Of a stretch of DNA of 64,000 nucleotides, positions 51,910 through 61,577 are shown one piece after another. Both the position numbers and the translations under genes were made by a program. Below the pieces are notes generated by a model. The model saw only the letters and a program-made list of their open reading frames with translations. It did not search any database and was not told the origin of the DNA. This DNA comes from an uncultured Acetatifactor sp. (GTDB lineage: Bacteria > Bacillota > Clostridia > Lachnospirales > Lachnospiraceae): positions 1-64,000 of the forward strand of contig CAJUJN010000012.1 in NCBI GenBank assembly GCA_910586775.1, in the 5' to 3' direction. Every line of letters begins with the position of its first letter. Position 1 is the first letter of the stretch.

Positions 51910-53199
51910 TCATATTCCATGCCTCCGTCGGAATTCCATTACATGCTGCCAGTCCTCCCTGCCCAGATGGTGGGTTCCCTGCCGCAGATGATATCCGATA
52001 TGTCCCCGGTGAAGAGGCTTTACAGGCAGCGTCAGACCTTCTTCTTTTGAAGACGGCATACATTCTTTCCATGCTGCCTCCTCCAGGACCAACCCGCGAC
52101 AGTCACATTGTGTCATGCAGTTTTCAGCAACAGGATTCGCACTCTGCCCCCCGACGGCTTCGGCAGCGGCAGATGCTCTCTGCCCCCCGGCGGCTTCGGC
52201 AGCGGCGGATGCTCTCTGCCCCCCGGCGGCTTCGGCAGCGGCGGATGCTCTCTGTCTCCCGATGATCTCGAAAGCAGGAGATGCCGCCGCACAGGCTAAA
52301 AATTCCGACAGCGGGTCCGCCCAGGCATCCTCTGAGGCGCTCGCCACATAGAGGTATCTGGGAGCCGTCAGCGCCAGCAGGAAATGCTGATCGAAGGGCA
52401 GTTCTTCTTCCCTGCCCGCATAGGAAGCAAAATTGCCGCAGAACCAATGCCCGCAGGCATTTCCCGTCAGATCCGCAGCGCGCTCTCCGCGCTTTCCCCG
52501 AAACAGCGCCGCCCCTCCGGCCCCGGAATCGTTGGCTACCGTCAGGGAGAACCGCTCATCCATGGCCCCGCACAGCAGCGCCGCTTTTCCCAGGCGGGAA
52601 TGTCCCATGACAGCCATGCGCCCGGCATCTATCTCCGGATGCCCTGACAGATGATCCGCCGCCCGGGAAGCGCCGTAAGCCCACATGCCCAGCTTCCCCC
52701 AGCTGTCATAGGGATTCCTGGTGCAGAAAGTCCCCAGACCGTTGGCAAAACCGTCGTTTTTATCGGGCGCTATCTCCTGGCAGCTGATATGAGCCAGTGC
52801 GAATCCGTTGTCGATAACCTCTTCCCCTGGCCCGTCTGCCGGTGTCTGCGTAAATCCCAAATAGACGAACAGGGGCTTTTTCCTGTTTTCTCCGCCCTTT
52901 GGCACAAACAGTTCAAAAGAAAACGAAAAAATATTAAACGGAGTGCGGAAACTCAGCAGTATCTTCTCCCTGACAGCCTTGCCTCCGTATGCGTTTTCAT
53001 CCCTGACGCCCACTTCTCCTCTGGTAACCACCGGAAACACAGGGGCGAAACCCGCAAACTCCCGGCCTAAAATTTCCCGGATCTGCGCCTTTCGCTTCTC
53101 CCAGTCCTCCGCGCTCCTCACCTCAGAACCGTCCGGAAAGGAAAGCAGCTCCGGCAGCTTCCTTCTCTCCAGTTCCTTCTCAATCTCCTGCCCTATCAT
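51910..53199 (-). CDS. CE15-like glucuronoyl esterase/acetyl-xylan-esterase-type hydrolase
   Basis: A 429-residue alpha/beta hydrolase. The nucleophile serine is in GHSRLGKAALL, then NDSGAGGAALFRGKRGE and HWFCGNFASY. The late histidine is in GYHLRQGTHHLGREDW, the pattern of bacterial CE15 enzymes that cut esters of glucuronic acid. A 36-bp repeat adds about 45 Ala/Gly-rich residues (near 312-357) in the loop before the histidine region. No signal peptide is seen. It closes the second minus-strand series and fits with uxaC in handling uronic acids. Confidence 0.83.
   Translation of the reverse strand: MIGQEIEKELERRKLPELLSFPDGSEVRSAEDWEKRKAQIREILGREFAGFAPVFPVVTRGEVGVRDENAYGGKAVREKILLSFRTPFNIFSFSFELFVPKGGENRKKPLFVYLGFTQTPADGPGEEVIDNGFALAHISCQEIAPDKNDGFANGLGTFCTRNPYDSWGKLGMWAYGASRAADHLSGHPEIDAGRMAVMGHSRLGKAALLCGAMDERFSLTVANDSGAGGAALFRGKRGERAADLTGNACGHWFCGNFASYAGREEELPFDQHFLLALTAPRYLYVASASEDAWADPLSEFLACAAASPAFEIIGRQRASAAAEAAGGQRASAAAEAAGGQRASAAAEAVGGQSANPVAENCMTQCDCRGLVLEEAAWKECMPSSKEEGLTLPVKPLHRGHIGYHLRQGTHHLGREDWQHVMEFRRRHGI
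52131..52270. repeat. 36-bp in-frame tandem repeat in the CE15-like gene
   Basis: About four units of 36 bases, the middle two almost identical, encode GGQRASAAAEAA. Their high identity suggests recent expansion. Confidence 0.92.
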
Positions 53200-53333
53200 T
53201 CCGACACCCCCTTTGTACCTGTCTCTTCACACTTCGATGTACCAGTGGAAATCCCTCCTGAGAACACCTTTCTCATTTTTGCCGCTGTCTGTTTTCATCC
53301 CGCCGGGAAGACACAGCCCGGACAGCAACAGGA

Positions 53334-54785
53334 TTATACAAAGGCAATCTTCAGACAGCAGGCTCCCTCCGGCTCAAAGCCTTCCGGCAGCGCCGCTGTC
53401 AGGATGCCCATATCCGCTGAAAACGCCAGTTTGCCGTATCCCAGCAGTTCAACCGACTTTACCGAGGAAGCATTCCGCAGACAGTGCAGCGCCGCCGTGT
53501 GAGGCCGTCCCATCAGGAAAGCATAAACCGTATTTTCCTTTGCGGTGTAGCGCACATCATAGGGCGTCCAGGCAGTCTCCTTCTCCGCCTCCGTCTCCGT
53601 GACGCCTTCGCCGCTGACCAGATACGGCCTGGTACCGCGGATTCCCCCGCCGTTTATTTCCATCCATCTGCCGATACCGTCCAGAATATAGCTGCACTCC
53701 TCGTCCAGGGCGCCGTCCGGCCTCTGGGGAATGTTCAGCAGCAGGTTTCCGTTCTTCGACACCACGTCCACCAGCAGGTCCGTCACCTGTCTGGCGGATT
53801 TATACTCTGCCCTTACGTCATAGAACCAGTTTCCCAGACAGGTGTCCGTCTGCCATGGTCTCTCTCTGATCTCTCTGTCCGTGCTGCGCTCGAAATCCAG
53901 CGCGCCGATGCGGTGATATTCCTCCCGCTTGTCCTTATGCAGATAGACTGACCTGTTTTCCCCGTATTTCGCCTCGCTGGAATTGTACAGATGCGCCGCC
54001 ATGGAAAGTCCCGGCAGCCAGGCAGGATCCGTCACATCCGCATTGCTGCAGTAAAAGGGCAGGGCGCCGTCCGAGTACAGCAGTTCAGGCTCATATTTGT
54101 CCACCGCCTCCTTCACATCCTCATACCACACAGGATACCATCTCCTGTCCCAGGTATAGTGATGCCGTACATATCCCGGCTCCACCGTGAAGGCATTGTC
54201 ATGGTAAAAGCCCTTCCATTCCGGATCCCGCCCGTCATAGGGAACACCCTTCATGGGGCCTTTCGTATCACAGAGCTTGTTGGTACTGAACCACTCAAAG
54301 CTTGCGCCGTGATGTTCGCTTAAGCCGAATACCAGCCCTTCCTTCAGCGCCGCCTCCCGCCACAGCCCCACAATGTCCTTTTCCGGGCCATAGTTGACAC
54401 TGTTATAAGGGTTTCGGGCGGAAGCATAGTTGAAGAAATGGTCGTGGTGCATGGCCTGGGCCACGAAATACCCTGCGCCTGCCTTTTTATAACGCTTCAT
54501 CAGCTCCCCGGGGTTAAAATGTTCCGCTTTCCAGAGCCGGACGATATCCTTATATCCCACCCTGGAAGGATGGCCGTATGTCCGCAGATGATACAGATAC
54601 TGCGGCGAACCCTCCACATACATGTTCCGGGCATACCAGTCGCCGTACATGGGCACGGACTGAGGCCCCCAGTGAGACCAGATGCCGAATTTCGCGTCCC
54701 GGAACCACTGAGGACAGGTAAACCGGTACAGGGAATCAAAACTTGCCTCAAAGCTTCCCTTTGCTGTTTCATATTGATAATCCAT
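53334..54785 (-). CDS. GH29 alpha-L-fucosidase (second copy)
   Basis: A 483-residue GH29 enzyme with AKFGIWSHWGPQS, VAQAMHHDHFFNY and probable nucleophile D239 in ELLYSDGALPF. It shares little beyond motifs with the fucosidase at 36251, so it is not a recent duplicate and may prefer another linkage. AAGGAG lies before the ATG at 54785. It is downstream of the unassigned glycosidase with a 177-base gap filled by two repeat elements. Confidence 0.92.
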   Translation of the reverse strand: MDYQYETAKGSFEASFDSLYRFTCPQWFRDAKFGIWSHWGPQSVPMYGDWYARNMYVEGSPQYLYHLRTYGHPSRVGYKDIVRLWKAEHFNPGELMKRYKKAGAGYFVAQAMHHDHFFNYASARNPYNSVNYGPEKDIVGLWREAALKEGLVFGLSEHHGASFEWFSTNKLCDTKGPMKGVPYDGRDPEWKGFYHDNAFTVEPGYVRHHYTWDRRWYPVWYEDVKEAVDKYEPELLYSDGALPFYCSNADVTDPAWLPGLSMAAHLYNSSEAKYGENRSVYLHKDKREEYHRIGALDFERSTDREIRERPWQTDTCLGNWFYDVRAEYKSARQVTDLLVDVVSKNGNLLLNIPQRPDGALDEECSYILDGIGRWMEINGGGIRGTRPYLVSGEGVTETEAEKETAWTPYDVRYTAKENTVYAFLMGRPHTAALHCLRNASSVKSVELLGYGKLAFSADMGILTAALPEGFEPEGACCLKIAFV

Positions 54786-54799
54786 CACATTCTCCTTAT

Positions 54800-54902
54800 T
54801 AAGGAAGTGTCTGCAAATAACTGATACAAGTTTAAAGTTGTTCTCCCTGTACTTCCGGGCTTTTCCCTAAAGAAGCGGCAACAGTTATTTTCCGGCAATT
54901 CC
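54800..54902. repeat. ~102-bp CTTATTCAGGCAAAA element, copy 2 (inverted)
   Basis: This is the reverse complement of the element at 51789 and 61294, with ends AAGGAAGTGTCTGCAAATAA and CAGTTATTTTCCGGCAATT. A diverged GTCGCTGCGCGAC hairpin element follows at 54905-54950. Confidence 0.8.
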
Positions 54903-54962
54903 TGAAGTCGCTGCGCGACAACTCATGTGTTCAAGTCATTTTACGACAGATTTGTCCTGAAA

Positions 54963-57701
54963 TCACTCTTCATACAGCCAGTCCAGCTTTTCCGGCGTCT
55001 CTCCGGACAGCCCGGCATTCCGCGCCTGAAGATTGGCGTCCGCAGGCACCACTCCCACGATGGTGAATCCTCCTGTCCCCATATATATCTCATGGGTTCC
55101 CTTCTCATAGAAATAGGCATGAATGTTACAGTTGGGGCAGTTTTCCGCCTGGAGCGCATTGGCATATACCACGCTCAAGCCTCCCCTGTCATCCGCGTGA
55201 GTGTTGGTCTCCAGGTCAGGGAGTTTAAGCCACTCAACGCCGCCTGCGTTCATGTAAGCGATCAGCACCTTCACGTCCTGCGGAACCTTCAGCACAATCC
55301 GCGCCCCTTCCGCCATGGCGCTTCCCAATCCGAACCGGATTCCCGTCAGGCCTTTCAGTTCCGGGGCCAGCATGGTGACGGGAGCAGCCATATCCGTGAA
55401 GATGCTCTCCCCCTTTCTCACCGTATATGTCTCGCAGCCCGGGCCGGCCAGCTCGAAAGCCGCTCCCGTGAGGGGTTCTGCCGTCTGCTCGTCTCCTTCT
55501 TCCTCCCCCGGATAGATTCCCTGCTCCATCTCCCCGAGATGTTTCTTAAAACAGTCAAATTCTTTCTCATATTCCGGCAGACACTGGGTCCAATGCCCGA
55601 AAGCCGAGCCGTCCGTGAAAGGAATCTTTCTCTGTCTGGTCTGCATGCTGCAGGCATACAGGTAAGTCCGCTCCGTCAGCTCTGCCAGTCTGCGGTAATG
55701 CTCCACGCTCTCCTCCCAGGGAGCCACAGCCGCCCGCAGCAGCCCAAGATCCCCCCGCAGATTCTCGTCCATGGTATATTTATAGCGCAGGATGCAGAAA
55801 GCCGCTTCCAGCTTTTTCGCGTAGCTTAGGGTAAGCTCGACCATGGCCCGGGCATCCGTGAACCAGTATTCCAGTTCCCGCCTGTTCTTTCCGGCTTTTT
55901 CCTGTACGGAGCCAAGGAGCGCTTCCGCCCTTTTCGCATAATTCACCACCTCGGCGCACATATCTGCGGTAGTCTCACCATAGAAAGGTTCTCCCGCAAG
56001 CTCTCTGCGGATCTCATCGTCTGGCTGCTCCCCGGGGGTGGAGACGGAATGCCACAGTTCATAGTTTGGCTTATATCGCTTTACATTTGTAAACTGGCTC
56101 ATGGTCATTCCCAGACTCATGGTCTGTCGGTTGCCCTCCGTAATCCCCACCCGGCGCAGGATTCTGGGCGCACACTGTCCCAAGGCATTGACGGCGCGGT
56201 AAACACGGTCCGCACTTTCCATATCCATGGAGAAGTGTTCCGCGAATACCTCCCTCCAGTAGAGCCGCTCCGTCCCGGGATCCCTGTCCGGGTTCCAGGC
56301 ATACCGGAACCATGCCCGGTACCACAGCCAGTCTCTCTCCGCCTGCAGCAGTCTCTCCTGCTCCTTATCCGGCGAATAAGGCCAGTCCCAGAAAAACAGG
56401 GGATACAGATGCAGCCCGTTGCAGCCCAGCCTGCTCCTGCCGGCCTGCATACATTTCTGAATAAATTCGGTGGCCCCATAGCGGAACGGCTCCAGGTCTG
56501 CCACCACATGCACGTTCATGATATGGGTCTGGCCGTGGGAGGCAAGCCTGACATGGGTATCCTGCCACTTTCCCGTGGGCAGACAGGTGGTCAGTCCCTC
56601 CCCGTTATACTTCCACATGGTATAGAGATGGTCATAAAGGGGCACCGCCTGCTCCATGACAGCGTTTGGATCACAATCATGTCCCCGCAGGATCAGGGGC
56701 GGCAGTTCCTTCAGGCCCGCCAGCGCCACTCCCTCCTTCACGGCCGGGATAATGGTCTGTATAAACCAGTCCGTCTTGTTCTGCAGACCTCTGAGAGCCT
56801 CTCCCAGACATACCATAAGGCCGATATGAGGGAAAGACGCGATAAATTTCACAATGGATTTATAGGTATAGTCTCTGTTCAGCTCCGTGATATTGCTCTG
56901 GAGCAGGTCCACATGGTATTTCTCCGCCAGCGGCAGGGGAATATGAATGCTGTAGAACTTTAACACCAGCCAGATGCCGCGTCTGTCGCAGGCTTCGGTA
57001 AGCCAGCCGAACATCTCCCGGTTCTTCTCATATTCCTCCTCCGTCACCTCCAGAGCCTCCGGGTAATCCTCCAGCTTCACCAGGGAAGAGAAGGGCTGCC
57101 CCGTCCACAGATACAGCACATTGCAGCGCTCTTCCAGCAGCTGGTCCAGAAACTTCTCCCACATCTCCTTCTCGTAAAACCAGGGGAACCTGGACGGGGT
57201 GATGGGATATTCGTAAGTCAGCCTGGGCGGTTCCACTTTCGTCAGCTGCAGCCCCACAGCCGGGCCCCTTAAACGGAATGCCGGCGCGTCACCGTATGCC
57301 AGATCATGATCCGCCACTGCTTCCGACTCCTCCTTACGAATCCTCTCCGCAAGTTCCAGAGCGCCGTACAGCGCTCCCGTCTCCGTATCGCCCACTGCCA
57401 CAAACAGATTCAGCCCTGACAGAAACGCCAGATAAAAGCCCTCCCCTTCCGGCTCCTTTGTGTGATACAACAGAAGCTTTTCCTCCTCCAGTTTCCGGAT
57501 GAAACCGCCCTCCCGCCTGGTTCCCACATAGACGCTGCTGATGCCGTCCCGCACGCCGGCCGCATTGTAATCCTCCTCGGCAACCTCGTCTATCTGAAAT
57601 CCGCGGCGGCTTAAGGCCTCCTCAACCTTTTCAAGCCCCGTGGCAATACGTCTGCTTCCTGTTGCTTCCCTGATGATCCTGACCTTACATGATCTTTCCA
57701 T
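54963..57701 (-). CDS. Large glycosidase-like protein of unassigned family
   Basis: A 912-residue cytoplasmic protein. The first ~130 residues look like the small alpha/beta domain found before the barrel in GH20, GH67 and GH115 enzymes (LFVAVGDTETGALYGALELAERI). Residues ~150-500 are barrel-like, with many Trp/Tyr and the segments MVCLGEALRG, LRGHDCDPN and LEPFRYGATEFI. A helical part and a C-terminal beta-sandwich follow. An alpha-glucuronidase-type role would suit the CE15-like and uxaC neighbours, but I see no family-defining catalytic motif. The ATG at 57701 has AGAGG eight bases upstream. Confidence 0.72.
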   Translation of the reverse strand: MERSCKVRIIREATGSRRIATGLEKVEEALSRRGFQIDEVAEEDYNAAGVRDGISSVYVGTRREGGFIRKLEEEKLLLYHTKEPEGEGFYLAFLSGLNLFVAVGDTETGALYGALELAERIRKEESEAVADHDLAYGDAPAFRLRGPAVGLQLTKVEPPRLTYEYPITPSRFPWFYEKEMWEKFLDQLLEERCNVLYLWTGQPFSSLVKLEDYPEALEVTEEEYEKNREMFGWLTEACDRRGIWLVLKFYSIHIPLPLAEKYHVDLLQSNITELNRDYTYKSIVKFIASFPHIGLMVCLGEALRGLQNKTDWFIQTIIPAVKEGVALAGLKELPPLILRGHDCDPNAVMEQAVPLYDHLYTMWKYNGEGLTTCLPTGKWQDTHVRLASHGQTHIMNVHVVADLEPFRYGATEFIQKCMQAGRSRLGCNGLHLYPLFFWDWPYSPDKEQERLLQAERDWLWYRAWFRYAWNPDRDPGTERLYWREVFAEHFSMDMESADRVYRAVNALGQCAPRILRRVGITEGNRQTMSLGMTMSQFTNVKRYKPNYELWHSVSTPGEQPDDEIRRELAGEPFYGETTADMCAEVVNYAKRAEALLGSVQEKAGKNRRELEYWFTDARAMVELTLSYAKKLEAAFCILRYKYTMDENLRGDLGLLRAAVAPWEESVEHYRRLAELTERTYLYACSMQTRQRKIPFTDGSAFGHWTQCLPEYEKEFDCFKKHLGEMEQGIYPGEEEGDEQTAEPLTGAAFELAGPGCETYTVRKGESIFTDMAAPVTMLAPELKGLTGIRFGLGSAMAEGARIVLKVPQDVKVLIAYMNAGGVEWLKLPDLETNTHADDRGGLSVVYANALQAENCPNCNIHAYFYEKGTHEIYMGTGGFTIVGVVPADANLQARNAGLSGETPEKLDWLYEE

Positions 57702-57728
57702 TTTCATCCTCTATCCTTTCCCTCTTCC

Positions 57729-60700
57729 TTATCTGCCGCGCAGCAGCGCATCCAGATTAGCGTTAACTCCTATTCGCCCCGCCGTCTCCAGGCTGACCGC
57801 GATCAGCTTTCCGCGCCCTGCCGGGATCTCCATCACAAAGGGCAGTTTCTTCTTGGCGCCGCGGCTGCCGGTGAATCCCTTTTTCGAATAAGAATATACC
57901 TGACAGCTTCCCGGCAGCGCCGTATCCACATATTGACCGGCCAGCACATCGATATAGCCTTTCTGCCCGTTGCAGAGCATGTTCAGAGAATATTTCCTGT
58001 ACGGCTCCTCAGCCGCAGCGAAGAATACCTCGGGACATTTCTTCAGCCTGACGGGCTCTCCCTGGAAGGTGAATTCAACTTCCTTATCCTCTCCCCAGCA
58101 AAGCACCGCAGTCCTGCCCTCCCTGGTGATATCCTCCGCGGCTCTCTCCAGAGCTTCTCGGTTCCTGACAGTGAGAAGCGGCAGAACCACCCGGTCGGAT
58201 TCCGCTTCCGTCACGGTTCCCCCTTCTTCCAGCGCCTTTAAGTCAATCCTCCACTGTGCGGGGTATACTGTAAGTTTCAGTTTCTCCCCGTAGAGTCTGC
58301 CTCCGCCGAAAGCTGCCGTCTCGGAGACGATGGCAGAGTCCGCTTCCCGCAGTGCTTCTCCCACCTTCTTCCGGACTTTCGCCGCCCGCAGTGTTTCTCC
58401 CCCAGGCACTTTCTCCTGCGTTTCCGCATCCTGCTTTCCTGCTGCTTCCGTCAGCGCGTCAGTTATGTCCCGGACGCAGCCCTCCACGGTTATCTCCTTC
58501 ACCTGCTCCAGGTCAGGCATGGTCACGTTGAGGGTTCCCAGAAACGCAGAGGATGCCGCCTTTACCGGGCCTTCCAGAATAAAATCCTCCTCCCCCGAAG
58601 CTGCCTGCACCTGCAGCGTCCTGTCCTGCCCGCTGTCGTTTAAGAGCCATACCTCCACGGGAACCGTCTCCCCGCCGTAGACATAAGCCCTGGGACAGTA
58701 AAAATTCATCCGCACCGGAACCAGGCTGTCGCGGTAAGCAAAATACGCCCTTTTAGGCACCCTCTCACAATCCACCAACGTCTTCATCCATCCTGCCGGC
58801 CAGGCGTCTATCAGCAGATGAATGGCCGTATGGCTGATGATATCTGCCCGCCTGCGGTAGGCATCTGTCATCAAAGCGGTGGCCTTTGCCTGGAAAATCT
58901 GGCTTTCCCTGACCCAGTCTTCCCTGTTGTTCTGTTCCTGGTACCAGTCCCCCTGTAAAGAGTGGGTCTGGGCGCGCACGATTTTATCCGGATACCAGTG
59001 TCCTTCCTCGTCCGTCTCCAGCCATTGGGAAGGATACCTGGTTTCCATCACATGGAGATTGTCCAGCCCTTCCGCGCCGTATTCCCCGCAGCCGGCCATC
59101 CACCCTGTCTTCAGCGCCGGCAGATACCCCGCCAGCAGCTTGCCGATGGGTATGGCATGATGGGAATACCACATGGTATAGCAATGAAAATCCGGCATTC
59201 CTTCCATTGTGGGCGGCTCGTAATCTCCCTCCACATTTTTCACCACACGCCCGGGATTTTCCGTATAGATTGCCTGTCTTGCCGCCACGAAAAAGGCTTC
59301 CAGCTCATCCCGCATCAGGTGCCTGTGCCCCTTTGTCACGCTTCTCACGGAACCCTTGGATTTGGGATCTTCCGTCCGCCGTATGCTCATGGGCTCATTG
59401 ATCAGGCTCACCATCACGGAGGACGGATGGTTGCGGATCAGATGTTCCATCTCCACGCACTGCCGCACCCCTTCCGCAAACTGGGGCCGGCGCAGAAAGC
59501 TGAACAAAGGCAGATCGCACTGGTGCATCATGCCAAGCATGTCGAAATAATCATAGATTTCCCGCTGCACCGGCCTCTGGGTTACCCGGTAATAATTCAG
59601 ATTGCAGAGCTTTGCAGTCAAAATGTCATCCACCAGCGTATCCCGGTCTCCCCGCATCACGCATTGCTGCAGATGTCCCATTTCGTTGGCGCCCCGGAGA
59701 GTAACAGGACGATTGTTCAGGTAGAATTTTCCCTTGGGCTCGCTGTTTTCATCGCTGATAAATTTGCGGATTCCCACGGTCTCGGTCAGGCGGCTGATGC
59801 ATCTTTCAGATGTTTCCCGCAGCCTGCTTTCCGTATCTGCCGATGCTTCATCTGCCCTGCCTTCCGCCGGCATTTTTCCTGCCTTGCCTTCCGCTTCCGC
59901 TGGCATTTTTCCCGTCCTGCTTTCCGCTTCCGCCGGCATTTTTCCCGTCCTGCTTTCCGCTTCCGCCGGCATTTTTCCTGTCCTGCTTTCCGCTTCCGTC
60001 GGCAGTTTTCCTGCCCTGCTTTCCGCTTCCGCCGACAGTTTTCCCGCCCTGCCTTCCGCCGGCACAAGCTCCAGCAGCGCGCCGTACAGCCAGGGTGTCT
60101 CAGGTTCCCAGAGTCGATACCCTTCTATTTTTATTACAAATCTGTATTCGTTCTGTCCCACACCGATATAAGGCACCGGATGAACATACTCCGCAACAGG
60201 CTCTCCCCGGTAATTTTTAGGCAAAATCCGCAGTCGCAGCATATAATCCCGCTGCAGCTCATCCGTATAATTCCTGACTCCCACCCTTATCTGGGCCATA
60301 TCGGTATCAATGTCCGGACAGACAAAGACATCCTCCAGGTACAGTTCAGGCCTGTACTCCAGCGTCACCTTTCCCGTGATGCCGGCTCCCGCAGGACAAT
60401 GATGCCAGCCAGTCTCCGGATCGTCCCAGCCCGGTCCCGTAGCCGCGTACAGCTTATCGCCGTCCAGCAAATCTCCCACGCCCATCATGGGAATATCGTT
60501 CTCACATTCCACTACCAGTTCATTGCCTTCTCCCAACCGTATATAATCAGTTATGTCAAAAGAAAAAGGCGCAAACAACCCCTCATGTTTTCCCACAAAA
60601 CAGCCGTTTACATACACCTTCGCAATATAGTCCACGCTCTCAAACTGCAGTACCGCCCTCTCCCATTCCTCTGTTTTCCTGCATGCAAAGAAAGTCCTGT

Positions 60701-61121
60701 AATACCCTTTCCACCTGCCCTCCTCGCCGGCAGGTCCCCTGTAGTCAGGCAGCGTCACTTCTTCCCAGAGGGCATCCTCCCTGCTCATCTGTGTGAAAAT
60801 CTCCCCCTTCTCCAGATATCGGAAACGGAAACGGGTAAGCTCTACAACTTCCTTCCCCTCCTCCTGCACCGGAAGATAATCCGCCATAAAAGGACGGTAC
60901 CGCTCCCTCAGGGCTGCAAGTTCCCTTTTGAATGCCTCCTGCCGTTCCTGAAAGGGTACCTCCTGCCGGAAGCTTACCTCATCATACGGAAAGGGCCTGC
61001 TGCATTTTTCAAAGCATCTGCCGTTCTTTGCCGCCGGAGGGATTTCACGCTGCGCCTCCCCTGGCTGAATCCGATTGTCTGCTATCTCCTGAAAAATATC
61101 TCTGGTAAACTTTTCTTTCAT
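57729..61121 (-). CDS. GH2 beta-glycosidase (beta-galactosidase/glucuronidase type) with repeat insertion
   Basis: A 1130-residue GH2 protein: jelly-roll sugar-binding domain, beta-sandwich, TIM barrel, then C-terminal beta domains. The acid/base Glu is in VSLINEPM near 575 and the nucleophile probably in GCGEYGAEG near 678. Between the strand LYGALLELVPA and VGIRKF, about 75 residues of 11-residue repeats (AEAESRTGKMP) extend a beta-sandwich loop. There is no signal peptide. The start at 61121 follows AAAGGA; the frame further upstream only adds repeated MEEKHS codons. Galactosidase or glucuronidase activity are both possible. Confidence 0.88.
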   Translation of the reverse strand: MKEKFTRDIFQEIADNRIQPGEAQREIPPAAKNGRCFEKCSRPFPYDEVSFRQEVPFQERQEAFKRELAALRERYRPFMADYLPVQEEGKEVVELTRFRFRYLEKGEIFTQMSREDALWEEVTLPDYRGPAGEEGRWKGYYRTFFACRKTEEWERAVLQFESVDYIAKVYVNGCFVGKHEGLFAPFSFDITDYIRLGEGNELVVECENDIPMMGVGDLLDGDKLYAATGPGWDDPETGWHHCPAGAGITGKVTLEYRPELYLEDVFVCPDIDTDMAQIRVGVRNYTDELQRDYMLRLRILPKNYRGEPVAEYVHPVPYIGVGQNEYRFVIKIEGYRLWEPETPWLYGALLELVPAEGRAGKLSAEAESRAGKLPTEAESRTGKMPAEAESRTGKMPAEAESRTGKMPAEAEGKAGKMPAEGRADEASADTESRLRETSERCISRLTETVGIRKFISDENSEPKGKFYLNNRPVTLRGANEMGHLQQCVMRGDRDTLVDDILTAKLCNLNYYRVTQRPVQREIYDYFDMLGMMHQCDLPLFSFLRRPQFAEGVRQCVEMEHLIRNHPSSVMVSLINEPMSIRRTEDPKSKGSVRSVTKGHRHLMRDELEAFFVAARQAIYTENPGRVVKNVEGDYEPPTMEGMPDFHCYTMWYSHHAIPIGKLLAGYLPALKTGWMAGCGEYGAEGLDNLHVMETRYPSQWLETDEEGHWYPDKIVRAQTHSLQGDWYQEQNNREDWVRESQIFQAKATALMTDAYRRRADIISHTAIHLLIDAWPAGWMKTLVDCERVPKRAYFAYRDSLVPVRMNFYCPRAYVYGGETVPVEVWLLNDSGQDRTLQVQAASGEEDFILEGPVKAASSAFLGTLNVTMPDLEQVKEITVEGCVRDITDALTEAAGKQDAETQEKVPGGETLRAAKVRKKVGEALREADSAIVSETAAFGGGRLYGEKLKLTVYPAQWRIDLKALEEGGTVTEAESDRVVLPLLTVRNREALERAAEDITREGRTAVLCWGEDKEVEFTFQGEPVRLKKCPEVFFAAAEEPYRKYSLNMLCNGQKGYIDVLAGQYVDTALPGSCQVYSYSKKGFTGSRGAKKKLPFVMEIPAGRGKLIAVSLETAGRIGVNANLDALLRGR
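59830..60065. repeat. 33-bp in-frame tandem repeat in the GH2 gene
   Basis: About seven 33-base units encode AEAESRTGKMP-like undecapeptides. Three middle units are almost identical at the DNA level, implying recent copy-number change. Confidence 0.93.
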
Positions 61122-61194
61122 GGGATTCCTTTCTTCCGCGGAAATCTTTTCCTTCATGGAATGCTCCTTTTCCACAGGATTGCTCTTCTTCCAT

Positions 61195-61248
61195 GGAATG
61201 TTTTTCTTCCATGGAATGTTTTTCTTCCATGGAATGTTTTTCTTCCAT
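61195..61248. repeat. 18-bp tandem repeat in the GH2 leader
   Basis: Three perfect copies of GGAATGTTTTTCTTCCAT. On the minus strand each carries an ATG (MEEKHS) in frame with the GH2 gene, and degenerate copies continue toward its start. Confidence 0.9.
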
Positions 61249-61293
61249 TTGCCCCATAACCCCGGCCCTTCCGCAGACGTATTTTTACTTTGG

Positions 61294-61393
61294 AATTGGC
61301 GGAAAATAACTGCTGCAGCTTATTCAGGCAAAACCGAAAAATACAATAAAACCCGCTGCGAACTTGCAACGGTTATTTCAGACACTTCCTTAC
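61294..61393. repeat. ~102-bp CTTATTCAGGCAAAA element, copy 3
   Basis: It shares CAGCTTATTCAGGCAAAA and GACACTTCCTTAC with 51789-51890 and lies upstream of the GH2 leader. No gene is supported in 61394-61577. Confidence 0.85.
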
Positions 61394-61577
61394 GGTCGAA
61401 AACATATGCCTGCGCACAGGCCTCTATGGGGTATGGATTGCCCGCCTGCACTTCATGGCCTTATTTTACCATGAGCAGACCAGGCGATAAAATTAAAATA
61501 ATTTCAGAAAGTTTACTTAATTATGGCTTTCCTTTTCATCTACGTATGGCCATATTTCACAAAGAAAATTGTTATCG

